Shown here: positions 26,350 to 33,233 of the stretch, piece after piece
Numbering within the stretch: position 1 is the first letter of the stretch
Layout of the letters: each line of letters opens with the position of its first letter
Source of the DNA: a virus
DNA length: 37,003 bases
Reading direction: 5' to 3' (one strand)
Virus record (IMG/VR): IMGVR_UViG_3300030390_001078
Coordinates: 1 to 37,003 of that record
The notes under the pieces: generated by a model
Told to the model about the DNA's origin: nothing
Databases searched by the model: none
Seen by the model: the letters and a program-made list of their open reading frames with translations, nothing else
Program-made: the position numbers and the translations under genes

Positions 26350-27556
26350 AGCGGCTGGTGGCTCCGTTTAGATTACATATCACCGTACCGTGCCAGCCCG
26401 AAATCTTATTCTTCATGACGTTGATGTAGCGAGTAGGATCGTCAGGATTGTTTGGATCATCCGTTTTGCCTACGCCCAGCATGATGTCGCTCTCCGCAGC
26501 TTTTCCGAGCTTACTGCCTTCCATCATGGACATAGTAATGCGCGTCTTGCCTTCAGCCTCTGCACTAGCTTGCGATAGGGCCAACAGCGCACAATTATGA
26601 GTTTTTGCCAATTCTCTCAGCCGATAGTATAATTCTCGAAGACGAGCGTGACCGCTATCAAACTGTGTAGTCAGAGAAATTTTATCTCCCATGTCCACAA
26701 TTACTACATCAAAAGCTTGCTCAGTTATAAAGCCATCTAATTCTTGAATGTCCCAGCCCTGGGCGTCAGCAAATATTAATCTGTCCTTAATACCTAAGTA
26801 TCGTGCTGAAGCTGCACGGGGATCAAAGATAACCTCTTCTTTAGTTAGCCCACAAAAAGCTTGGATGGCTCTCAGCTTCGTCTTCTTACCGATTTCCTCA
26901 TTAGCAATGTATCCAACCTTAGCTCCTTGCTCACAGAAACCTCCTGGTGATGCACACAAGCTAATCGCGAAAGCTGTTTTACCTACATTCGAGTATGCTG
27001 CGATAACACCAAAGTCACCGCGTCCAATGCCATAGACATGACGGCTTAATGTTTCGATGTTGAACTTAAACTTATTCTCATCTGACACCGCTGCCAGCAT
27101 CTCGTAAATATCGTCTGTAACAATTGCATCTGCAAAGTTATTAGGAGCATATCCCCCTGATACTTTTTTAAGCAGAACATTCAATTGATCCATAGCCTGA
27201 ACATCACCCTCACTCATTTTTATTCCGAGGTCAGCAATGTCTAAGCCTATTGATTGCCGCCAAAGGTTCTCAATAACTTCTGTAGCAATCACGGGGGTTA
27301 ATATTTCAGCCTTGTCTATGGAGTGGACCAGCCCTTTTATTTCGTCATCCCAAGAGGCTGTTGAGGTAGGGTTTTTCGATTTCCAGAAGCTAAACATTTC
27401 CAGTGGGCTGATGTCTTGCTCAAACTTATCGTGCATAAAAGCTAATGTTTTATATATGTCTTTCAATGAGTCATCAAAAAGTGTGGGTCTTAATTTAGCC
27501 TTGTTACTGTTATAAAATTCGTAACTAAGGCAGCTTTTTAGTAAAGATTGGTCCAT
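26339..27556 (-). CDS. DnaB-like replicative helicase
   Basis: This 405-residue protein unwinds DNA at the fork. The RecA-type core begins with a Walker A motif, AYSNVGKT, at 187-194 (Ala in place of the first Gly, within family variation). Walker B is VVIVDMGD, then ALLALSQASAEAEG with the sensor region and finally MEGSKLGKAAESD. Unlike T7 gp4 it has no fused primase; that is a separate gene at 28488-29261. An SD-like GAAGGAA lies ahead of the ATG. A strong hairpin between this gene and the upstream small gene suggests attenuation or a separate promoter. Confidence 0.9.
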   Translation of the reverse strand: MDQSLLKSCLSYEFYNSNKAKLRPTLFDDSLKDIYKTLAFMHDKFEQDISPLEMFSFWKSKNPTSTASWDDEIKGLVHSIDKAEILTPVIATEVIENLWRQSIGLDIADLGIKMSEGDVQAMDQLNVLLKKVSGGYAPNNFADAIVTDDIYEMLAAVSDENKFKFNIETLSRHVYGIGRGDFGVIAAYSNVGKTAFAISLCASPGGFCEQGAKVGYIANEEIGKKTKLRAIQAFCGLTKEEVIFDPRAASARYLGIKDRLIFADAQGWDIQELDGFITEQAFDVVIVDMGDKISLTTQFDSGHARLRELYYRLRELAKTHNCALLALSQASAEAEGKTRITMSMMEGSKLGKAAESDIMLGVGKTDDPNNPDDPTRYINVMKNKISGWHGTVICNLNGATSRYGV

Positions 27557-27610
27557 TTACTATTCCTTCAACTAAATGTCTGTCAGCGCCACCTTAGATT
27601 ATTAAAATAC

Positions 27611-27646
27611 AAAAAAAAAGCCCCTCATTTCTGAAAAGCCCTTTTT
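27611..27646 (-). terminator. GAAA-tetraloop terminator or attenuator before the helicase gene
   Basis: On the minus strand AAAAAGGGCTTTTCA (27646-27632) can pair throughout with TGAGGGGCTTTTTTT (27627-27613). That gives 15 pairs with several G-U around a GAAA tetraloop, ending in a run of T. The same bases on the plus strand give A-C mismatches, so it acts on minus-strand RNA. It lies inside the replication operon, between the 67-residue gene and the helicase. Confidence 0.8.
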
Positions 27647-27669
27647 AGTCTTGAACGACTGTAGCTAGT

Positions 27670-27873
27670 TTAGTTAGCTCTAAATTTCATCGAACTGAGA
27701 TTTGGTGGGTTGTCTCCTCGGCGATCCCGTATCTCAGCTTGCCATGATACTACACCTTTCTGCTGATCACAGAAGTTTTTGATTGTAGCCTTCAGTACAT
27801 CTTCTATGTCTGCTGCGTCCCTAAAGCCGCCATCTATTTCTAAATCAATAATTGCTACCGCACGAATTTTCAT
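27670..27873 (-). CDS. Small hypothetical protein
   Basis: This 67-residue protein starts MKIRAVAIIDLEIDGGFRDA, behind an AGAGAG Shine-Dalgarno. It has a beta strand, an acidic helix (ADIEDVLKATIKNFCDQQ) and a second strand, a ferredoxin-like pattern common in small phage proteins. No family is recognised. It is followed by the strong terminator, so it may be the most abundantly expressed gene of this segment. Confidence 0.6.
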   Translation of the reverse strand: MKIRAVAIIDLEIDGGFRDAADIEDVLKATIKNFCDQQKGVVSWQAEIRDRRGDNPPNLSSMKFRAN

Positions 27874-27945
27874 TGGTCTCTCTTTTCATATCATATACAT
27901 TTTGGATGTATGCAGGGATTTACTGCACTTACTTAGTTATTATGT

Positions 27946-28200
27946 TTAAGTAAATATGATATGTGGGCCTGACCTAGCCGGGTTGCACCAGGACGTAACT
28001 GAATTTCCATGAAGGCTAGCGCCACATACTCCAGAAGATTGGTACGCTCGGCTAGATTCTCTGTCCACCCAATACTTTTGGTACATAACTCGCACCGAGC
28101 TAGTCTTTTTAATACTTAAATTCCGTGTCGCTCTCTTGCACGAAAAATTTACATCAATGCTTCGGTCGTCATTTTTTATTTCAATATAAGAAATTATCAT
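27946..28200 (-). CDS. Doubtful small protein
   Basis: This is an 84-residue frame with a good SD (GAAGGA, nine bases before the ATG). It starts inside the end of the upstream gene with a 20-base overlap. The N-terminal half looks like protein (MIISYIEIKNDDRSIDVNFS). The second half, rich in Ser, Arg and Gly with scattered Cys and Trp, looks less natural. I keep it mainly on its start signal. Confidence 0.4.
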   Translation of the reverse strand: MIISYIEIKNDDRSIDVNFSCKRATRNLSIKKTSSVRVMYQKYWVDRESSRAYQSSGVCGASLHGNSVTSWCNPARSGPHIIFT

Positions 28201-28462
28201 TTAATGATGTCCTTCTAAATTCGTCTTCAGCCAGTGTTGATCTCACTTTGATGATATCAAGTATGCCAATTGTAAGACTAAGACTGTGGCGGTTTTGATT
28301 TAAAACTGTCCACTTCAGCGTTGGGCCTCTAGACGGATTAGGCCACGGTTGCGCTTGCAAGAATGTTGTGTGTGGGGGGCCATTTTTATAGCAAATTCCT
28401 CTGTACACTTGTGCGGAGTTATTGATTGGATGGTCAACAACATCATTAAATACGTTTAACAT
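28181..28462 (-). CDS. Hypothetical protein
   Basis: This 93-residue protein starts at ATG behind GAGGGGGAT, a strong Shine-Dalgarno. The middle is Pro/Asn-rich (AQPWPNPSRGPTLKWTVLNQ) and the C-terminal third helical. No family is recognised. It lies 25 bases downstream of the primase stop in the same direction, so it is co-transcribed with the replication genes. Confidence 0.5.
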   Translation of the reverse strand: MLNVFNDVVDHPINNSAQVYRGICYKNGPPHTTFLQAQPWPNPSRGPTLKWTVLNQNRHSLSLTIGILDIIKVRSTLAEDEFRRTSLNDNFLY

Positions 28463-28487
28463 TAAATATCCCCCTCATATGTTTACA

Positions 28488-29261
28488 TCAAATTTTAAGG
28501 TTAAAGTCTAACAACTGACTTATTTGGCTTTTACTTAGTACTTTTAAATCCTGACTAAGTAGCCGCACCTTTAAACCCGCACCAAACTGGCGCTTTAAAA
28601 CAATAGCCTTAGCAGAAGCATCTTTGTCAAGGCATAAATATTTATTAAGGTACTTTTCCGTGGCTTTATTAAGTGCTTTAGTAATATTAGTTCCCAACAA
28701 AGCAACCCCAACTAATCCTTTAACTCTGGAAACTGAACATGCTGATGGTACGTCCTCAACTAATACAGCAGTTGTGCCGAGACCTACATGCACTCCTTCG
28801 ACCATAGTTCCTAAACTTATCCATTTAGGTCCGTAAGAACTTAGAGACCTAGCGACAGCCCCTTCACCACTATAAAACAGTACACGATCCTTAGAAGGGT
28901 CATATCTGATTTTTATGTATCCAGCTTCATAAGCTTCCAAACAGTTTACGCTAGCCAGGTAGTCGAGGGCTGGTTTGTGGTTCTCCACAGATGTTGTGAT
29001 CGATGGTAGAGGTCTCACATACACCTCACGCTTCCGTACTTGGCCGCTAAGATAGCTCTTAGCTGATTGCAGGTCTCTCTTACCCGTATGGATGCCTTTG
29101 CCCTCACAGGACGCTCTGTAGCAGTTCCACATTAACTTACCGTCTATCTTAGAAAGAGCTAACTTCTTCTGACCTCCACAGAAGGGACAGGTTATAACTT
29201 TTCTATCTCCATCTTTCAAAGGTATATCTTTAATTATCTGGAGTTGTTCAGCGTAGGTCAT
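28488..29261 (-). CDS. DNA primase (zinc-binding plus TOPRIM)
   Basis: I choose the ATG at 29261, behind AAAGG, giving 257 residues. The ATG at 29291 would add ten residues but has no ribosome site. The N-terminal zinc ribbon has Cys25, Cys28 (CPFCGG), Cys47 and Cys52 (CYRASCEG), as in T7 gp4 and DnaG, and reads the initiation site. The TOPRIM catalytic residues are Glu169 (LVEDVPSA) and Asp212-x-Asp214 (CLDKDASA). It lays RNA primers for the polymerase and works with the separate DnaB-like helicase. It appears to be the first gene of the replication operon. Confidence 0.9.
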   Translation of the reverse strand: MTYAEQLQIIKDIPLKDGDRKVITCPFCGGQKKLALSKIDGKLMWNCYRASCEGKGIHTGKRDLQSAKSYLSGQVRKREVYVRPLPSITTSVENHKPALDYLASVNCLEAYEAGYIKIRYDPSKDRVLFYSGEGAVARSLSSYGPKWISLGTMVEGVHVGLGTTAVLVEDVPSACSVSRVKGLVGVALLGTNITKALNKATEKYLNKYLCLDKDASAKAIVLKRQFGAGLKVRLLSQDLKVLSKSQISQLLDFNLKI

Positions 29262-29348
29262 TATAAGCCTTTGGCTATACTGCCCCTTCATAGGGACAGC
29301 GTCAGCTTATATGGCTAGCTCGATCTGTCAACAGTTAAGTGCGCCAAT

Positions 29349-29365
29349 TAGTAAATGATTTACTA
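29349..29365. promoter_or_regulatory. Perfect 17-bp palindrome, candidate operator
   Basis: TAGTAAATGATTTACTA is a perfect inverted repeat around a central G. It is about 90 bases upstream of the primase ATG and about 80 bases from the tRNA fragment. The size and symmetry suit a dimeric HTH regulator or an integrase/excisionase accessory site. Confidence 0.4.
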
Positions 29366-29438
29366 CGCCACCTAAAGTTAACAGGTATTTTAGAGATGTC
29401 TGAATTTATCGTTTAAAAACAATGTCTCCTACCACTCA

Positions 29439-29473
29439 ATTGGTCGTAGGTTCGATCCCTACCGCCGGAGCCA
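29439..29473 (+). other. Probable attP: 3' end of a tRNA gene
   Basis: GTAGG (29446-29450), loop TTCGATC and CCTAC (29458-29462) form a canonical T arm. They are followed by a seven-base acceptor strand CGCCGGA, discriminator G and CCA (29471-29473). The sequence 5' of this cannot fold the rest of a tRNA, so it is a 3' fragment, as expected for a phage core site that restores the host tRNA on integration. The G discriminator and the sequence resemble bacterial tRNA-Asn, which is a guess. The integrase gene lies 400 bases away. Confidence 0.8.
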
Positions 29474-29618
29474 TTGTATTGATTAATAACGATAATAGTG
29501 TGTTTATGATCACATAATGGCATGGCAGAACGTGCGGTGGCAGACTGCCATTTCTGCTATTTTTGTGTTGTAGGAGCCATACGATTTTGTAAAAGACACC
29601 GACTCACCCCCTAAACAT

Positions 29619-29648
29619 AAAAAAGGCCAGCCCCAAATTAGCTGACCT
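29619..29648 (-). terminator. Terminator after the integrase/zinc-ribbon unit
   Basis: On the minus strand AGGTCAGC (29648-29641) pairs fully, with one G-U, with GCTGGCCT (29631-29624) across a nine-base loop, followed by six T. It lies 36 bases past the stop of the zinc-ribbon gene and insulates attP from transcription. Confidence 0.75.
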
Positions 29649-29683
29649 CTTAGTTATATGTTACGGTAGCATCGTAAGGCGGT

Positions 29684-29893
29684 TTAATTTGCCTTTGCAT
29701 ATTCATATGGCATGGCTGGGTGATCGATTACTTCTTTAGTCCAGTATCTTGAATTGCATTTTAAACACTCACGTTTTCTGCGTGTAAAATGCGTATTGTT
29801 CTTAACCACTGGGCGAGAATCCGAAACAACCGTTTTCGCAGCCCCACAAATTATGCAGCCGATCAAGTCCATCGTTATGTGTTTTTTATGCAT
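29684..29893 (-). CDS. Stand-alone NrdR-type zinc ribbon
   Basis: This 69-residue protein has Cys13-x2-Cys16 and Cys43-x2-Cys46, framing VVSDSRPV and TRRKRECLKCNSRYWTKEV. This matches the zinc ribbon of NrdR (CxxC, VxDSR, RRRRxCxxCxxRFTTxE), the repressor of bacterial RNR genes. The ATP-cone domain of NrdR, about 100 residues, is absent. It overlaps the integrase stop by eight bases and is last in that unit. It may be a DNA-binding regulator or excision factor. Ogr/Delta-type activators also use a C4 zinc ribbon and are the main alternative. The start could instead be the ATG at 29872. Confidence 0.7.
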   Translation of the reverse strand: MHKKHITMDLIGCIICGAAKTVVSDSRPVVKNNTHFTRRKRECLKCNSRYWTKEVIDHPAMPYEYAKAN

Positions 29894-31142
29894 TTATTTT
29901 AAACCCCGATTGTGTCTCCCATTCCCCAGACAGGCCATCAACATTAGCGGTATGAGCCATCAACTTTTGTTGGGAAGCAAACAGTTCACCCTCCCTCAAC
30001 AGGCCACTGTCATACTTACTACGTTTGGCTTGAGCATGAGTACTTTCGATCTCACCTTCAATGGCATACACAACCAACATTTGCGGGTCACGATGTCCGG
30101 TTAAACTCATTAACTCTCTATCAGTACACCCCGCTCTAGCTGCATGAGTAGCCCCAGTACGCCTAAGATCAGAAAGCCATGTGGTAGAGTACTTTTGAGT
30201 ACCATCCTTGTTAAACTGACCTTTAATAAGCACTTCAGGAAGCCCATAACCTTTCGCCATCTTCCTAAATATCTTATTCGCACTGTCTTGCGTGTATGGA
30301 CGGCCTGTATTCTCATACGCACATATAAAATCATCTGTATTGCGTTTTAAATGCAGATGTAGACGCTGCTGAACTGCATTAGACATTGCAATAGCCATAT
30401 CTTTCTTAGTCTTTTGCTGAATGAAGTTACTCACGCCTGTCCGACCATTAATATGTGACCATTGGAACTTGCGTATATCGCCAGGGCGTTGGCAGAACTC
30501 AAAACACATCGTAATGATTGTACCCATGCTACTGTGTCCGTTTGCATCACAGTAATCTATCATTCCACGTATATCTTCGATCTCCCACATGACCTTACGA
30601 TCAGGTAATTTAGGAACTTTGAGTTCCCGAAAAACATTAGACTTCACCCGTTTAGATATAAGGCACAGCGACCAAATAATCTTTAAAACTTTGATACAAT
30701 GATTAGCCTTATGCTTACTGATGTCATCTCGAATGAACAGCCAAAGTTTTTGAGCATAATCATAGTCAACATCATCTACGTCCATAGCGCCAAACTCTTT
30801 GCGTCCAACATTTGCTTTCATCAGATAATCTAAATGATGTAGATACGATCTTCGACTGCTATCAGTGAGGTTCTCTTGAAAGGCCATAGAACCTTTATAG
30901 TAATCAATCATAGAATTTACTGTATTAGGGCCGTATTTATTGTCCGATGGACCCTTCTTCCACCACTCCTCTAACTTTCGCTTCCACTCATATCCAATAG
31001 AATTTGCATATTTCTTATCTGGGGTCGATTGGCGTTTTAATTCAGGGAACGCCTTCAGTAGTTCATCTGTAGGTCGCAGATCATAAACAATAGTGTCATT
31101 CGACTTAATTTTACGCGGTCTTACATATGGTGCTTTAATCAT
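29886..31142 (-). CDS. int: Tyrosine recombinase, phage integrase
   Basis: I choose the ATG at 31142, seven bases after TAGGAG, giving 418 residues; an upstream GTG at 31205 lacks such a signal. The N-terminal 180 residues are the arm/core-binding part. The catalytic set is Arg219 (CQRPGDIRKF), a Lys in QQKTKKDMAI (244-247), SDLRRT at 324-329 with Arg327, His350 (SLTGHRDP) and the nucleophile Tyr359 (MLVVYA). The usual His of the HxxR box is Ser324. It would integrate the phage at the tRNA site represented at 29439-29473, in the same direction as the replication genes. Confidence 0.93.
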   Translation of the reverse strand: MIKAPYVRPRKIKSNDTIVYDLRPTDELLKAFPELKRQSTPDKKYANSIGYEWKRKLEEWWKKGPSDNKYGPNTVNSMIDYYKGSMAFQENLTDSSRRSYLHHLDYLMKANVGRKEFGAMDVDDVDYDYAQKLWLFIRDDISKHKANHCIKVLKIIWSLCLISKRVKSNVFRELKVPKLPDRKVMWEIEDIRGMIDYCDANGHSSMGTIITMCFEFCQRPGDIRKFQWSHINGRTGVSNFIQQKTKKDMAIAMSNAVQQRLHLHLKRNTDDFICAYENTGRPYTQDSANKIFRKMAKGYGLPEVLIKGQFNKDGTQKYSTTWLSDLRRTGATHAARAGCTDRELMSLTGHRDPQMLVVYAIEGEIESTHAQAKRSKYDSGLLREGELFASQQKLMAHTANVDGLSGEWETQSGFKINA

Positions 31143-31248
31143 AACAATACTCCTAGTTAAGCGTCTAATCATTGGTTTAGTTAATAACTTAACCGTACAA
31201 AACACACTTAGTTAATACAAGCAAAAACTGTTAACTGTGTGTTGTAAC
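31143..31248 (-). promoter_or_regulatory. Integrase upstream region with TTAGTTAA-type repeats
   Basis: The region holds a near-perfect 21-bp palindrome at 31174-31194: GGTTTAGTTA, a central A, then TAACTTAACC, with only one mismatched pair per ten. It sits 32 bases upstream of the integrase ATG. Related half-sites are CTTAGTTAATAC at about 31208 and TGTTAACTGT at about 31230. Another TTTAGTTAAC lies at about 36496 in the divergent region. These look like operators of one regulator that controls both sites. Confidence 0.5.
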
Positions 31249-31277
31249 GAAAAAAGGCCCCTGTTAAGGAGCCTTTT
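31249..31277 (-). terminator. Terminator after the 85-residue gene
   Basis: On the minus strand AAAAGGCTCC pairs with GGGGCCTTTT (one internal mismatch) around TTAACA, followed by more T. It is close to symmetric and could also act on the plus strand. It separates the 31309 gene from the integrase, so the integrase needs its own promoter in 31143-31248. Confidence 0.7.
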
Positions 31278-31308
31278 AATATGTGTTGTTTAAATTGTTG
31301 CGGGCTGT

Positions 31309-31566
31309 TTACGGTGTCACCGTTGCTATGTGGTCCCATCCAAACTCCTCCCCCGCGAAAACTGTTTGCACGACTAGCACTGTTTGCAAAGTATCTATGT
31401 AAACAACTGAATAACTGTTTTTTTCTTCAACTGCTCTTTTGTTAGCTTCGATCAGGGCATATTTTATTTCACTAACTACCTGGTCGGCCATATGTTCTCG
31501 ACCTCCCGACAGGCGCGGAAATGAGCTACTGGTTAGTGGCGTCACCGTATTTATTGTGTTATCCAT
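31309..31566 (-). CDS. Small hypothetical protein
   Basis: This 85-residue protein has a polar N-terminus (MDNTINTVTPLTSSSFPRLS), a helix (QVVSEIKYALIEANKRAVEE) and two hydrophobic strands (YSVVYIDTLQTVLVVQTVF). No family is recognised. The SD before the ATG is modest (GCGGGA). It lies alone between two minus-strand terminators (31752-31777 and 31249-31277), so it must have its own promoter and may be expressed apart from both early blocks. Confidence 0.55.
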   Translation of the reverse strand: MDNTINTVTPLTSSSFPRLSGGREHMADQVVSEIKYALIEANKRAVEEKNSYSVVYIDTLQTVLVVQTVFAGEEFGWDHIATVTP

Positions 31567-31813
31567 TTATCATTCCCGCTTTACTACTGATCATACCTTA
31601 TCGTTTTACTTAGATATAATTATTATTAGCAGTGTTACCGCCAACATCAAGCACTTTGTTAGTGCTAAATTATTGAGAGACCTCCCACGTTAGTAAGCGC
31701 ATTGATTTAACAATGTATTTAGCTGCTAATTAATTAATAGCTTGTAGGCGTAAAAAAACCCCACATTAAGCGGGGTTCTCTATAGTTTGTAGCCAGGTAG
31801 GCGGTAAAGTCTT
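31567..31813. other. Gene-free spacer with terminator
   Basis: I see no convincing gene in these 247 bases. The AT-rich part (31600-31740, with TTAATTAATTAATAGC-like stretches) is where a promoter for the 85-residue gene should lie, but no clear hexamer pair stands out. The early-block terminator is at 31752-31777. Confidence 0.5.
31752..31777 (-). terminator. Terminator of the early small-gene block
   Basis: On the minus strand AACCCC (31777-31772 complement) pairs with GGGGTT (31762-31757 complement) around a nine-base loop, followed by five more T. It lies 37 bases beyond the last short gene of the block. Confidence 0.75.
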
Positions 31814-31921
31814 CTAAGAGTACGAGTGTATATTGTCATTGGCCCGAAAGATCACAGACACTTCAAATTCAGTCAGCTTATGATGTGCAGCCCACGCATC
31901 AAGTGAGGCATTATCAGACAT
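31814..31921 (-). CDS. Very short gene, 35 residues
   Basis: The frame encodes MSDNASLDAWAAHHKLTEFE then VSVIFRANDNIHSYS. The ATG overlaps the stop of the upstream gene by eight bases (ATGTCTGA). It is preceded by GGAG at seven bases, in the same GGAGCAAGCTGATG junction used by two other genes of this block. It is the last frame before the block terminator. No family is recognised. Confidence 0.55.
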   Translation of the reverse strand: MSDNASLDAWAAHHKLTEFEVSVIFRANDNIHSYS

Positions 31922-32225
31922 CAGCTTGCTCCATAAATTTACTGACAGATGTAATTATGTAGTCCATGTCACCTAGATACGCTTCTGCTTCTTCGTAACC
32001 ACAAGCCCCGCAGATATCGCCAAATCTGAAAGCAAGACTTTCTAATTCCTTTGCTGCATCAATCCAGACATGATCATCCTTTAACCAATCTTCTGGGTAG
32101 CCCATTTCGCAATCACCAGTCTCATTTTGATTGGTGGCTTTGATAGCCCCTTGCTCATGCAACTCGTATTGGCTCAGTTTTTTCTGACTTAAAAAAAGCC
32201 TCAATGTACCTTTAAGATCAGTCAT
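31914..32225 (-). CDS. Hypothetical acidic protein
   Basis: I choose the ATG at 32225 (103 residues), seven bases after AGGAG and overlapping the upstream stop as ATGACTGA; longer frames up to 32282 lack such a signal. The protein reads MTDLKGTLRLFLSQKKLSQY, then an acidic Trp-rich middle (MGYPEDWLKDDHVWIDAAKE) and FRFGDICGACGYEEAEAYLG with three nearby cysteines. No family is recognised. It belongs to the tightly overlapped early block. Confidence 0.6.
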   Translation of the reverse strand: MTDLKGTLRLFLSQKKLSQYELHEQGAIKATNQNETGDCEMGYPEDWLKDDHVWIDAAKELESLAFRFGDICGACGYEEAEAYLGDMDYIITSVSKFMEQADV

Positions 32226-32556
32226 CAGCTTGCTCCTTTTTTGATGGCTCATTGAAAGGCATATATAAAACATTAGCTTCAATCGTACTATGAGCTACAT
32301 CCTCAAGTTCCTTAAACCATTCGGGAGAGTTGTTTCGTAGCTTCTTTGAGGTCTCCCCCTCTAACTGATCTTCCCATTCCTCTAGAATTTCGGATTTAGA
32401 TTTGGGTAGTTCTAATGGGATTACCTCTAGTTGTAGTTCGTCCCCAGCCCTGTCCGACAACGCCTCTAAGGCGTCATCAGCCATAATGTTGGAGGTAAAC
32501 GGGTAAAGCCATGTGTCCCCATGACTGTCGATCACGCTCAGAATTACTTTAGTCAC
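32218..32556 (-). CDS. Hypothetical protein
   Basis: This 112-residue protein starts at GTG overlapping the upstream stop (GTGA), behind GGGGAG. The N-terminal part is beta-rich (MTKVILSVIDSHGDTWLYPF), the middle is a charged helix (SKSEILEEWEDQLEGETSKK), and it ends SKKEQADD. No family is recognised. Its end carries the GGAGCAAGCTGATG junction for the next gene. Confidence 0.6.
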   Translation of the reverse strand: MTKVILSVIDSHGDTWLYPFTSNIMADDALEALSDRAGDELQLEVIPLELPKSKSEILEEWEDQLEGETSKKLRNNSPEWFKELEDVAHSTIEANVLYMPFNEPSKKEQADD

Positions 32557-33233
32557 TGTACATGCTCCCCTTGTTTAATGATGTTTAACTTAAAGCCAAA
32601 GTCATTGATGGGTTTTCCATCTTCCATTTCAACAAGCACCCAATCAGAGCGAATGTGCCACTTGTGACCAAATACGCCCACTTTTATAAGCTTTTGATGA
32701 AGTCTCGCATTGCCTTTTCTTTGGTAAAACTCATCCATGTCTTTCTGATCGTGTACGGCACAAAGTAGTGACCATTCCAGTTGATATCGCAGAAAGTCTT
32801 TGACTGCCTCGAAATGGTCACCATTAAGCACGATTAAATCATGCTTTTCGCCCATGTTACCGCCACAGTCACCCGACACAGCAAGCAAGCCATAACCAAA
32901 CGGGTACTTACCCGTCAAAAACTTCTCAGCCCTGTCATGCTCGCCACTGTCTCTAAGAGAGGCTACATAGTCCTCGTTTAACGTATCAAAAGCCTTAGCT
33001 CTGACCTCTTTGGTCGCGGCAAAGGGTGACGCAGCATAAGGAATATCTGTGTAAGCTTCAAATGTGTCTGGACCACAAGGCAAAGTATAGCACTCAACCT
33101 CTTTAGTGCCATCCTCATCAAAGAGGTCTTTGCGGTACAAGAACAGCCAATTACCTACAGTTTTGAGGTGACTAGCCTTGATGTTTAAACCCATGTCACA
33201 AGACATAAGCTCTGCAATTTCTGTGCGGTTCAT
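32553..33233 (-). CDS. Hypothetical protein (226 aa)
   Basis: This protein starts MNRTEIAELMSCDMGLNIKA behind GAGGGTGGACCA and overlaps the previous gene's stop as ATGA. The core has a Gly-rich stretch (YPFGYGLLAVSGDCGGNMGE, then DLIVLNGDHFEAVKDFLRYQ), followed by a basic C-terminal part (LHQKLIKVGVFGHKWHIRSD). The alternation of strands and helices suggests one globular domain. I recognise no family and no catalytic motif. Confidence 0.65.
   Translation of the reverse strand: MNRTEIAELMSCDMGLNIKASHLKTVGNWLFLYRKDLFDEDGTKEVECYTLPCGPDTFEAYTDIPYAASPFAATKEVRAKAFDTLNEDYVASLRDSGEHDRAEKFLTGKYPFGYGLLAVSGDCGGNMGEKHDLIVLNGDHFEAVKDFLRYQLEWSLLCAVHDQKDMDEFYQRKGNARLHQKLIKVGVFGHKWHIRSDWVLVEMEDGKPINDFGFKLNIIKQGEHVQ

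Larger units (their letters stand above)
29292..29683. other. Gene-free segment with attP and candidate operator
   Basis: This 392-base segment has no plausible gene. It contains a 17-bp perfect palindrome upstream of the primase (29349-29365), a TTGACA (29331-29326, minus) with a poorly spaced TATAAG, the tRNA fragment, and a Z-shaped set of TGGCAGA/TGCCA repeats at 29518-29560. It ends in the terminator of the integrase unit. Confidence 0.6.

Noticed and set aside
29306-29331. Primase promoter TTGACA / TATAAG
   Set aside because: The spacing is 14 bases, too short for a normal sigma-70 promoter; kept only as a remark in the gene-free segment.
29401-29473. Complete tRNA gene
   Set aside because: Only the T arm and acceptor strand are present; the bases upstream cannot form matching D and anticodon arms.
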